This document shows, one piece after another, positions 36,544 to 48,587 of a DNA stretch of 64,000 nt. The DNA comes from Ascidia mentula (taxonomy: Eukaryota; Chordata; Ascidiacea; Phlebobranchia; Ascidiidae): assembly GCA_947561715.1 (NCBI GenBank), contig OX387200.1, forward strand, positions 14,324,501 to 14,388,500, in the 5' to 3' direction. How positions within the stretch are numbered: the stretch's first letter is position 1; each line of letters opens with the position of its first letter. A program made the position numbers and the translations under genes. Below the pieces are notes generated by a model. The model searched no databases, was not told the origin of the DNA, and was given only the letters and a program-made list of their open reading frames with translations.

Positions 36544-39500
36544 ATGAGTTCTGAGAGTGCCTCAGTTGACATTCCTGTCAACTCTCCGAAGATTCGAACT
36601 TCAATTTCATTGAGTCCAAGGTAACCAATTACATCAAATAAGGCAAAACAATAGTTTACCTTGTTTAATTATATTTGCAGGCAATTTGCATCTGATACTT
36701 CACCAAGTAAGTTTCCACGAATTGAAGACTGTGCCCATTTTCATTATGAAAGTGTGGATTATGGTCAGATAAAGGTAAGTTACTTGCTTTTTTGAGCTGA
36801 ATTTGGTATTTTAAAGGAAAATGATTACACACATTTTTGACGATTTACTTGTTTTCCATAGCTTTCACTCATTGAGGAGCTAAATGATGGACTGCAGATT
36901 AATGGATCATTTATATTTGAAGGCTATAAACCAGCATTTTGTGTTCGTGTAACATGCAAGGTAATATGGACATTTATTTGTTCAAAGTCATATATACAAC
37001 TGTTGTAGGTCTTTATTATAGTGTCTTACATTGCAATTTTCAACAGGAACGTACATGGGTAGTTCGCCGTAACCTTGCCCATTTTGAAAAGCTTGACACC
37101 TTGCTGCATGAATGTGTTTTTGACCGAAGGTTTTCTAGACTTTCTACAATAAATGAAGATGACCTGCAGCCAAAGCCACTTGATGTACATTACCTAAAAA
37201 TGATTTAAAGTGATATGCTTTGGTATTGTTAACACTTAATTAAAATTAACAGGTCATTCATCAAAATCTACAAGACTACATGTTGGATTTGTCAGTTATG
37301 ACCAATATTGGAGATAGTGGGGGGCAAATATTTTGTGCTCCTGTACTACATTGGCTGGAAACGGATAATCATGGCCGTCATCTTGTGCCCCATGCACTAG
37401 GAGATGTTGCAGACATCAACATTCCAGCAATAGCTGCAGCTCGAGTTGTTAAAAGATATACTGCCAGAGATGAGGATGAGCTAAACCTTGATGTATTTAA
37501 GTGTTCCTAATTTAGAAACTGTAAATTCCAGCTTTTTTATGGTAGTGTTGCTGTTTTTAATGTTAAAGAAAGAGTCCTAAAAGGCATTAAAATCCTAATT
37601 TTAATGCAAAAGTAAAAGAGAAATTTTTTATAGGTTGGTGACATGGTATCAATTATAGAGATGGGTGCCTCTGGTTGGTGGAGAGGCAAACAAGGCCTAA
37701 GAGTGGGTTCATTCCCTTCCCAGTGTGTTCGGCGTATTAATAGTGCTAATGATATTGCTGGAACCCAAGACAGGCCCTTTTCACCCCCTCAATATAATGG
37801 TCCAACAATCATCAGACCAAGTGCGCGTTTGATTGGGCTTATGTGTGGAACAGTTGGATTATTTCAGTTTATGTTTCAGTTGCAAAGAAAAATGGAAAAA
37901 TTATGGATTTTCTAAGGTCCTTTTTAGCAAATCGCCCCACAAAGTCACAATTAAAAAAGAAGGGTATTCTGAAGGAGCGGGTTTTCGGCTGTGATTTAGG
38001 GGAATTGCTCCACAGAACTGAAGAAGACGGTATATATAAAAAAAAACTCTACAGAACAGCTAACTATTGATATATGTGATGCAGTGCCATCGGTTGTGTT
38101 GGAGTGTATAAAGTTTGTGGAGGAACATGGAATTGTGGATGGGATATACAGGATATCTGGTGTAGCTTCACACATCAGGTTTCTGCGTTATGAGTTTGAC
38201 TCTGACAACCGTCCCAACCTCGAGAAAGCTGTTGCTGGGCTTCCCAAAACTGGCCATGTTCCTGGCATGTCCAAGGAAAATAATGTGGTGTGCGATCCCC
38301 ACAGTATAGCTGGCCTGTGCAAGTTGTATTTCAGGTAATTTATTATCTGTCTTCGTATTTACTTGGTTTGTTGATAGATTCAATTGATTGTTTTAAAAAT
38401 TAGTGATGCTTTGCACTCAAGGCCATTTTAAAGTATGACAACATCCAGCACATGGATTATAAGTTATGCAAGTAGTATTATAACAATTTCTAACAACATA
38501 AAAACAGAAATGATTTTTTTGCAGAGAGTTGCCGAACCCTCTACTTACTTATCAGCTCTACAACAGGTTTGCTAGTGCAGTGACAGACTATGAGGCTGAA
38601 GAGAGATTACTCAAAGTCCATGATGTCATCCAGCAACTCCCCCCACCTCACTACAGGTTTGTGCTTGGCTGGAATCAATTTATTGATTTTGTCACAGCCT
38701 AGCCTATCTTTCTAAGTCAACTTGCAGCACTGACTTTAAAGCATGACAATATTTTCGCAGGGAAAAAATGTTTGTGGTTTTTGTGCCATGTGGCTGTACA
38801 AAAAATAAATATTAGGTTTTGTCATGTTACAGTATAAGGCCTTTATGTGTACTTGACAATTAAACAGCAAATATAAATATTTTATAGTTTTGTTGTAACA
38901 AGACATGTCTTGTGAGTAAATCCAAAAAACTTGTTTGTTCAGAACTCTAAGGCACCTTATCATGCATCTAAATTTTATGGCTGGCCACGATTCCCGAACG
39001 TCAATGCATTGTCGAAACCTTGCAATTGTTTGGGCTCCAAATCTTCTTCGATCAAGGGAAATTGAAGCTGGGCTGGCTGCTTTCACTGAAGCACGAGTAC
39101 AGTCTGTGGTCCTTGAATTTATGATAGTCAACAGTGATTTACTGTTCAGTGATCAACTACAAACAAAGCAGTATGATGCAGGTATGATTTACCTGTCTCC
39201 TGTTAAACACAAACAGAAGACTTTTTGACCATAATTATTATTGTGCATTTAATTTATAGCGTTTTTGCTAAAAATCATAACTCTGTATGCCTTATGTTAC
39301 AGACCACAAACCATTGCGACCTCGGTCTCTAATGGTGCTTTCAACACCCAAACTAATCAGTTTGGAGGAAGCACAGGCCAGGTCAAGGACAGCCACAACA
39401 CCAACATCTTCTGACAACTTTAACTCTTCTGCCCTTTCTGAGAAAGCATCAGACGTAAGACTGAGAAACTCATCAGCTGCTTCAAGATCTTCTAATGACA

Positions 39501-42500
39501 GGAGGTTAGTTCTTTTATGATGTTGTATCAGGCTCACATTGTGTTCACATGTATCGTTGATTGTGCACTTGCATATGCCTGCAACTTACTTTCCACTCAT
39601 TCATTGTAACATACAGGTAAATTAGCCCCATGCCAGGTAGATACATTAACTGACAGAAACAGTTGTGTTTCCATTTTGCTTTTTGTATTTTTGACATGTA
39701 TATCATGATAGTGTAACCTTTTTCTCATCAACATAACTTCTTCTGTTTAGATGGTGAAACTGAGGTGGTGGTAGAATGGTACATTACATTGTGATGTTAA
39801 TCTATCTTTAGGTTTTTAAGTGATGTGCCCAAAACTTGTTTTGAGGTTGTTTAATGTAAAAATATTGCTGTGTTTGTTTAAACAAATACAAGCATATTGT
39901 TGAAAATATGAAAACAGTCGGGCCACTAGCTTGTTATGCTTAACATCATGGGCCATTTGTTGTTAACTTGAGTTGTAGGTTTTTATACAATTATGTAACA
40001 TCTGCAGACGGTCTTACGGCGACTTCACGCAAAAACGCAGAAATCGTCAAGTAACCATAAGTCGCATCTTTACGACAGTTGACAGCCCTGAGGGTGCCAA
40101 CAAAAATGGGGACGTAGATAAGGAGTTCCGCAGAAAGTCCTCACAGCTTTAGACAAAAACCTTTCCCCTGTGTGCTAAAAGTAATTTGCCCAAACCTCAC
40201 AATCAATACTTAACCTTTACTCTCACCCCTTGCTGGTTTTGGAAACTAATTTTGTTGCTGGTGGAAATTTGTTTTCCCTGAATAAATGCAACTGCTTTTG
40301 GTAGCAGTAGGGTTTACTTAGAATAACATCTAGATTGCATGCATTTCATTTTACACATTTCAAAATTGATCACTCACGAATATAATAATTTCACGTTGCC
40401 CCCAATGAATACCATATATGTAATTGTGTACAAATTTATTAATTTTTTAATTCTTCGTTGCTTTTTGCCACATAGTTACTCTTTTTACAAACACCTAAGG
40501 ACACTAACAAACCAAGTACTGCTAACATCCAGGTCCTCCTAACAGCACTTTAAAGTGAACCCCATAGTTTTTAAAAAATAATGCTGCATGTTGAATTGCT
40601 GTGTTACTGGAGCCTGTTGGTTTTTACCTTTACTTTGTGCCAACAATGAAGCATGCTTGAATGGCAAACCCCAATGGACTTTTTATGCATGCTTCATTTA
40701 CCTCTACTGAACATTTTCTACTCTATTTTTTCATTTGCTTTTCTACTTGCTTGCATGAGATTTGTCTGCGAGGTTGTTTATGTGGGAGAGAAATCAACAT
40801 TTGTTAAACAGTAAGTGCTTTTGTTTGCATTGTGTTTAAGTTTTACTACTTGTTGTTTCACACATCAACATGTTTGTATTGTATTCTGTTCCGTCTTGTT
40901 GCACATAAAATTGTCAACGTACATTATTTGTTAACCACTTTCGTTCAACCGTTTATTTATAACCATTTACCTGTGTGTAAATTGTGTCATGCTGTTGCAT
41001 TACCAGAAAAAGACAACACAAAAAAGCCCCACCTACCTCAATGAGTGCAGCCAATCTCACCCAGAAAACTCGAGGCTCCGCTCCACCCACAAATGTCAAA
41101 AAAATTGGTGAGAAAAATATTAAACCTGTTTCAGGATGCTCACAAATAGTGCTAATTACTACCATGCTAATCACAGCAAGTTGCAAAAAAAGATAAATAA
41201 GAAAGTTGTTTTTCAACCATATGTTATTAAATTTCCTAGTGACTTTGGCCTGCATAGATTGTAAAAAATGCACAAAGTTTGGTGTTTTAAAAAGCCACAG
41301 TTGTATAATTTGTTAAAAACTATGCCCGAAAGACAGCAACCACAAAATTTTACTTTTGATTTTGGTTTTACTGGAAAGATGTAAGATTGGAAACATGATT
41401 TCAATCAGTGGGCCAAGGAGAAAGTCTATCAGTCTAGCAGACATTATGCATGTAAATAAAAGTTTCCTATATAACAGGCCATCAACGACGAGCCAGTGCC
41501 ATGACAGCTCCCCTGAGTTCGTCAATCCCAGAAAATTGTGCAACACCTTCCTCGACGACCAGGCATCAACCCAACAACCAAAACGGTTCTACCTGGAAAG
41601 TGAAGCTTGGCAGCTTGTTGAGGAAAAGCTCCACCGCTGTTTCGAGACAAGGTAGACTTGAGGGTTGTGTGCAAAGCATTAGGCGAGGCGCGGGGCGAAC
41701 GACTTATCAAGTAATGCCCATATGTGAGCATCACCCGACAGACAATTTGGCGCACTACCAAACACGACTCGCATAAATGCGGCGATTTCCGCAATTAGCG
41801 TGATTGGCGTTCGATTAAAAGTGCTTTACGCGACACTGCGCCATTTCTGTGCGTGTTGTCAGCCTTTACATGCCTGCCACGAGTCGTCAGGTACAGTGTA
41901 ATAAATGTTAGCGATTCCCGGAAAACCCACGCGCATTCGCTTATATTCGCCCACCACTGACAGGAAAAGCGACGTCACATATGCAACTGTTACTATAAAC
42001 TGATGTTGACAGCAAGAAAAAATTTGAATATTTTGCCCAGCTTAACGCATGCACTTGTTTTATCTCCATGACCCACGTTGAGGACGCTGAGATGGCGCAA
42101 AACGTTTGACAAGTCGTGGATAAAGGCAAATCGAGTATTTGCATGTTAGATAATTCACGCAGTTGGTTCGTCATCAACACACGCAATAGTCAGTACAAAC
42201 ATCACCAACAATATTCTCACCCTAGCATTGAATAAATGAAAGTAAACAATGCCACAGCACACTTGACCGCTAAACCTCATGTTCCTTTTCACACAGCGTC
42301 GCTACGTCGTTGTCAGAGCGAAGATTCACTCGCGTCGAGCAGATCAACGGAGCTCGTCCAAAGTTCAGTGACGCGAAGGGCTCTCAACTTTTCTCACGCC
42401 TCCTTATTGCAAGCTGTTTCCAACGAGGTAGTTGCCAAAGACTCAAAGCCTTTCATGTGGTTTGATTTTAGCATTGTAAGCTTAAAATTTGCACACGCGA

Positions 42501-45500
42501 AAATCGTCATTTATCCTTTGCGAATTAAGCAAGATATAAAGATATATATGTCTCAAACTTGGATATTGATGTACATAATTTTCCAAAATACGTATGGTCT
42601 CGTTTGGAAAACTATGAAGTAAGTAAACGAGGTGAAACAAATTGCGCTGCGTTATGTCTTTTTCAATATAACTGACTTTCTGGCACACAAATTAATGTAG
42701 ATTGTATTCAACGAACTAGTGCCGGTATAATATTCGTCAATTATTTGGCTGTTTCTGGTTGAGTCTTTAATACTCTCGGCCACAATAACTGTGGAGATTA
42801 CAAATGTATTGGCCAGTCTGTGTGTTCTGCTATTTTTAGCCTGACCTTTTATTGTCTTTATGCGTTTGGTATTTCCCTGCGCCATAGAAAATTGCATTTC
42901 AGGGAAGTTTGTCACGATAGTCAGCTGGATGTTCCCTTTTTTGTGTTTTTAATTGAACGACGCGTGCATTTTGTGATTCAACTTCGCAGTTCAAAAGGAC
43001 AATCAAGTTGGCCATTAGTACACAATAATTTTGTTAACTTGTTCAATGATAACTTCCGTAGTAGTAGAGTGATCGCTAGGCAATCATGCAATCTATGGCT
43101 AAGATCCCAATTTTTCAATATTTGAAGTCAGTGTTAAATGATACGTATTATGATGCAACTTCAAGCTTAAGCCTTACATAATTATTAAGCAACACACCAC
43201 ATCAATGTGTGCTACAGGAGTCGTCCAGTTTGTCGGACAGAAGGAGGCCTGAACCGCAGGTGTCATGTACTGGTGTCGAACCAACAGATGAAGATATTCA
43301 AGCGAAACCACAGCGACCAAAACACGTTCGTCCTTCGGGCGGAGTTTATTCTGACGAGTGTTTAGAAGCTCTGGACAGGGAAGCAGCCGGGTAAGAATTG
43401 TCAACCCTTCTTACATGTAAATAGCTGTTTTGTTTCAGGAAACGCTTTGTGTTTGTACGAAAAAGTATATAAGATACAAAAAGAATCTTGATAAAGCAGT
43501 TGTACCAAACCACAATTGGAAAACTGTCGTTTTCTTACTGTGTAACCGTGAAGCAAGTTTCAGATGCTGTATACGCATAATCACGTTTGTAGAGGCGGCA
43601 ACTTTGGTGCAAAATGTTAACAGTTAATCAGGTTTTCCTTGTGGTTAGCGGTGCGCTTTAAACAGACAACTCCCGTGAGCTTTTCAATATGACATGAAAG
43701 GGATTGTAAGTGGTTGAACTTATTGTGCGCAAACGAAGGTACAAGGCAGCGCTTTTAAATTCAATTACGTGTTTGAAAATAAAAGAAATTACGTCACAGA
43801 ACGACCAGGAGCACACATTATTATAGTTGCTATATTGTGAATTTCAAATTTCAAAAATTAACTATTGCGTTCATTAATATTTAAGTATGGAACAAAAACA
43901 TTTCATCAATGAAGATAATTGTACGATCAAGTTGGCACTTGCTACCATTAAAACTCTATTCTTTCTAATTTATTGATTAGTTTACCACCGCACAATTCGC
44001 ATCACGCTGAAAATGACGAGGAAAACCGTCGACGACGAAACAGCAGTCCCTTTGAAGGTCTTGACCTTAACTTTCCTGGTGTAATGGGAGACGTGGGCCT
44101 TGATTTCGATCCGCTTAGCTACAAAGCGGTACATGGTGGTAAGTTTTTCTGTTACTTTGAGTACGTTAAGTTGGTTATCGAAATGGGCGTGTAGGTTCTC
44201 ATTTATGGATACAAACTTAATTCTTGTAAATTAATGTTAAATGTATATCAGGGGAAACGATACATTGTTAAATGCGTACAATAAGCACTTGCTGTGAAAG
44301 CACAATTAGTCTGGTTTCACAAGATATTCAGGAGCAAATATTTCCCTTTTTGGGCATAGTCAGTTGCTATATTGTAAACAACAAGAAAATAATTGTCCAG
44401 GAGTCGAAAAACATAAATAAAAGTAAGACATGGAATTAACAACATCAAAAAACTATCACAACAGTGCAGTTACCCACAGTTGACAACCTATTACTTTACA
44501 TTGGGACACCTCTGAAAAGGCCAGAAAAATGCAATTTTGTCGAAAGGTAACACAAAACCTGCAACAAAAACGACACCACTGATAAAAATAGAAAATAAAT
44601 TGATTCACTGACGAAGATAGTGAATTTGGTGCAATCTGGTTATTATCAAGATTGTAGATCATGGGTTTGTTTGTCAAATATTAAATGTAAACTATCGGCT
44701 GTTTGGTTTGGTTATAGGGTGCGGTTGTACTTATTTTTGAAGCGTTTGTGACAGTTTAGCATTGGCAAACTCTACTTGGCGAAAGGTCAATGGTGGATAA
44801 TCCACATTTGCTGCTTCCATGGCAGCCACACAAACCACACGGTTCAGGCCTCGGGCCCTAGCGGTTTATTTATCCTAACGTGCAATCGTTGGTAAAAATC
44901 CAAATATAAACTACTGGAAGTCATCTATTGATCGTGTAAATTTACAATACAACATATTTGATTCATTCCAAATTAACTTAATAGGAAGTAAATGTGTTGT
45001 TGCAGTGGATATCCAAGTAACTTCACTCTGTAAGTTCTTTCCGGGACGTTTTTACAGTGTCAAAAAAACGTGTGAGAACTATGTTTTATAGGCTATTTTA
45101 ACATTTCTATACAAATCAAATAACTACCGTAGTGCTTTGCCACTTTTTAATCACACGTGTAAACAACCTCTTTTTATCAAATTCTGATTAATTTGCAGGA
45201 GGATCTGCTGTGAACCGCGTTCCCAAGCAGTCTCAAAATAATTCTTCCCGGGATCGCACAGCGCCCCCTACCGACACAACCGTTTCAGTTCGACGTGTGG
45301 ATTCGGTGCAGTCATTGCGCGGCGAAGCTGTATTCGCAGCGGTGTCAACATCACGTCCAAAAGCGAATCCCCAACAGGGCAACGAACCGAAATGTAACAG
45401 GACATCCTCCGAAAACGGTGTAAACGGAAACAGCGATCTGGACCATCTTACCGCAGATAACTGCACGTCGCCACCCAAGTCAGCAAAGAACGACAAAACA

Positions 45501-46691
45501 GGTTATTCTGTCGTTCGGAAAAAATCTGCCGCCGAACAGTTGGGTGTCGCTCAGCACTGGGCAACCAAACGCAGTTTCCATCAGCGACTGACCGTGAATA
45601 ATAACAACAACGGTGCCGTGTGCATTGCGGAGTCGAGCCATCTTAGCACTGATGATACCGATCAAGGAAGTAACATTGCCGACCGCCAGGTAGACATAGA
45701 ATACTACACAGTTCCACAAAACGAACTACAGAAGAAGCCATATTATGGCTCTTTTGTGGCACTAGTGGGTAAAATCTCCGGCGAACATTTCATCAACGAT
45801 TCCACGTTAACCCAACCGCATGTGGTAGCACCGCGAAACTACGGAGAGCAACACTTGCCTTCTACATCCATGGATGAATCAAACTTCTACAATCGTCGTC
45901 CTAACACCAGTCAGTCGCTTAGATGTCGATCGGTAACCACTCCTGTACAAGCAGAGGACAATATTACCGATAGTGAGTTCCCTAGATGGGGTCACGCCCA
46001 AATATTTTCTCCACGATTAGACACGTTCGACCCTTCTGGCAAACAACGCCAGGGTTACGAGGAACTGACGAGCAACGCAGTCTGCAAATACTCAGTCCCG
46101 CTAACCGAATACGATACTTACGCCAAATCACTGCACGGTAGATCTAGAAGTGTGGATTCTCACCACCGTAGCACACAGAGCAGTGTTACTCGTGAGGCAA
46201 TAAGAAACACAAGTCGATCCATAGAATCCACCATTCCCAAGTATTATCCCATTCCAGCACCACGAAAACACTACCGCTCCTTTTCAGCAGGCGACCACCT
46301 CGAACCACAGCATTGCTACTACGAGCCAAGGAAGCCAATCCCGCTGCCCAGGACCAAACGACTGGTCTCAGAACCGAGTCGCTCGCGTGATTCCAATGTC
46401 AGAGACATTCATCGTCCTTTGGCGTACAGCAATTTGACGTATGAGTATATAGGCGACAACGTAGCACCACACCACTACCCCGGTACATCCTACAGTTACA
46501 ACCTGACCAACCAGGATTGTGAAAATTTGCCGCGAGACCCGGGACAAACTTACACTCAAAGCGCGTATGTGTCGGAAATCAACAGACACCGTATCAATAA
46601 GGTGTGCGTAACCTCCGGCGGCCAAACTACTGGCCAATTTCGGTCTTCCACGATTACACGCCGCCACGCAACTGGTCTTTCATGGGTGTAG
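36544..46691 (+). CDS. ARHGAP32: PX-SH3-RhoGAP protein, ARHGAP32/ARHGAP33 family, 17 coding exons
   Basis: A GTPase-activating protein for Rho-family GTPases with phosphoinositide-binding and adaptor modules. Exons: 36544-36620, 36681-36774, 36862-36960, 37047-37184, 37253-37492, 37634-37820, 37880-38029, 38085-38334, 38525-38656, 38943-39181, 39303-39504, 41007-41107, 41478-41651, 42297-42427, 43218-43390, 43981-44138, 45199-46691. They sum to 4038 nt (1345 aa) with every junction in phase. PX at about 30-185; SH3 at about 199-262 (VVKRYTARDEDELNLDVGD ... GWWRGK); RhoGAP at about 315-495, with arginine finger Arg351 in GIYRISG and NLAIVWAPNLLR. The tail has family blocks SLEEAQAR, RRCQSEDSL and LDFDPLSY, then a disordered 497-residue last exon rich in Ser/Arg/Pro with PxxP motifs (PIPLPRTKR). 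It could equally be called ARHGAP33; an invertebrate single copy would be ancestral to both. Two introns are only 59 and 55 nt. Confidence 0.93.
40008..40152 (+). CDS. Alternative terminal exon giving a short RhoGAP isoform
   Basis: Preceded by a good acceptor (ATCTGCAG), this segment joins in phase to the exon ending at 39504 and reads 48 basic residues (RRRSYGDFTQKRRN...) to a TAG at 40150-40152. The resulting coding length is 1953 nt, 650 aa, so the protein keeps PX, SH3 and RhoGAP but lacks the long tail. No internal GT donor keeps the phase needed for the next constitutive exon, so it behaves as a last exon, and AATAAA follows at 40281. Confidence 0.65.
40281..40286 (+). terminator. Poly(A) signal AATAAA for the short RhoGAP isoform
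   Basis: A canonical hexamer 129 nt after the TAG of the alternative terminal exon, inside what is an intron for the long isoform. Confidence 0.55.
40760..40810 (+). CDS. Candidate 51-nt cassette exon of the RhoGAP gene
   Basis: A pyrimidine-rich tract ending TTGCATGAG precedes it and a consensus GTAAGT follows. The 51 nt contain no stop in the required phase (2 in, 2 out), so it could be inserted between the exons ending 39504 and starting 41007, adding 17 residues (FVCEVVYVGEKSTFV...). There is no homology support. Confidence 0.3.
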
Positions 46692-48393
46692 AAAGATGGA
46701 ACGTTATTGTTATGTTTTTTTTGCTGTTTTATATATGGAAGCTGTTGTAGTGTTGTACCACCCGTGTTACTTCCCCACCCCGTGTGGTTAAAAACAGTTG
46801 ATTCATATACTACAGTGTCGTATATACCCGCCTAGCAAGTTCAACAAAATAATGTGATATCGACTAACTGAATCCCAAACTAACCTTGCGTTCGGTGCTG
46901 TAAGCCCCCAAGTAACAAACCGTAATTGCTGCAGTCAAAAGATTTTTGCGCACTGTGAAATTCCTAAAACATAACGTTTCTTCAGCAATTGACAGTTTTC
47001 GATGACTTTTTTACTTTGTGAAAGTATTTCCAAACATTCTCTTCTGTAGTATTACCCGACGCAATGGTATTTACGACTGGACTATTGTGGGTGCATTGTG
47101 AAGCAAAATACGAAGTGTTTTCCGAGGACTACGGTACAAGTTACTATTTTGATTAGGCTACACATAACTGATTCTTGTTTTGTTGTGTGCATGCAATGAC
47201 AATTGGTTTTTAATGCGCATAAATTTCGTTACATTCCCTTTTCTGCACATACCGATTCATAAAACTGTTACTGGAGACTGCCCAAGTTTAAAACGGTGCA
47301 ATATATGTTGTTGAAAGCCTTCGTGAGCAACGTTAACCAAAAAGTTTTGCACGTCGCGCGTAGTTGTAAATTAAAGTTACTTCCTGTGCGATTCATTGCT
47401 TGCTGTGTTGTACCTTGAACGCTATTGTTGCGGTGTGTTGACTCACTCGAGCGTCCGCGTCGACGTCGGCAAGGAAATACATACCAATGAATGAATAAAC
47501 TTTGTTTGTCTGGGGTCGACTAAGCTTTAATTCAGGGGCGCACTATGTGGGACAAATTATGCAACAAAAGGCACTGTTGCCTTTGCCCAATACAAATACG
47601 TAAAATTAGAGATTGTTTCCAAACTCAAAAAGATACCTCGACTTTTGATAACAAAACTTCTGAAAAAATAATTCTAGGTTTTGTTGTTGGTTACGCGGTT
47701 ACGCAGATGTGATTTTAATTTTTCCTGAGTTTCTTAACTTTAAATTCACCGCTAACAATGTACAATTCCAGTTAAATTTAATTGATAACGTACGTTGTCG
47801 CAATACGTTTGCTTGCTGGCGTGTGGTGCAATCTCCCTTTTTTCTTTTTACTATCACGTGACTGAAACCAGCTATAAATTTGCAACACGCGTTTGCCCTG
47901 CAGCGCGATTCTGCTTTGACGTGGAAGGGCAATAGTCATGGCGGGCCAAATCTCGTTCACGCATACTTCAAACAACTTCGGAAAATACAAGGATAAATAC
48001 AGATAACATTTACTGAACCGCTTTCTTCGCTGCCGGGTCTTGCTTTCATGCAAGCCCACAACAACCTTTTCCCAGCAAGATCGGGAACGCCCTTCCACAA
48101 CCGGTCCTTGTGACTGATCACCCACAGCGACCGCGCGGTCACCGGCAACGGTGCTAGCGGTGGGTGTGAAGTTCCAGGGGCCACCAGAGGTCTAAACCAC
48201 CCAGGGATGTGTAGTTATGTGCATTACCTAGTTGGTGCCTCTGTTGGCCCTGTGGAGATAGCAACAAAGACCACTTTTTGCATATACTGAGTTAACTTAA
48301 TCTTAAACCCTAGAATGTCCCATCCAATGTATAAATTACCATTATCTGGGTCATACTGTAAAGTAAAAACCCCGACAGACTTTCTTAACATAT
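46692..48393. other. 3' flanks of the convergent RhoGAP and LIG3 genes
   Basis: The two genes converge here. The RhoGAP 3' UTR probably runs to the AATAAA at 47494. Overlapping minus-strand frames at 47699-48184 have no recognisable domain. No repeat or RNA gene is evident. Confidence 0.5.
47494..47499 (+). terminator. Poly(A) signal AATAAA for the long RhoGAP transcript
   Basis: The canonical hexamer in ATGAATAAACTTTG about 800 nt past the stop codon, followed by a GT-rich stretch (TTTGTTTGTCTGGGG) suited to a downstream element. Confidence 0.55.
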
Positions 48394-48399
48394 TTTATT
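48394..48399 (-). terminator. Poly(A) signal AATAAA for LIG3
   Basis: A minus-strand canonical hexamer about 190 nt downstream of the LIG3 stop. Confidence 0.55.
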
Positions 48400-48587
48400 A
48401 GCTATCACTCCAAAATGATCACATAAAAATCATTCAATCAAATAATATTACACCAATAAAAACTAAAACATTTAAATCACACAGTTCATTTCAACTCAGC
48501 AACATGTTTGAAACAGATTAACTCCAAACATAATTTGTTGATTGCTACAACACAAGAAACTAATACAAAAAATATATTGTCCACACG

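Noticed and set aside
45233..46667. Minus-strand frames under the last RhoGAP exon
   Set aside because: They are antisense shadows of the 497-residue plus-strand exon, which has the in-phase splice junction.
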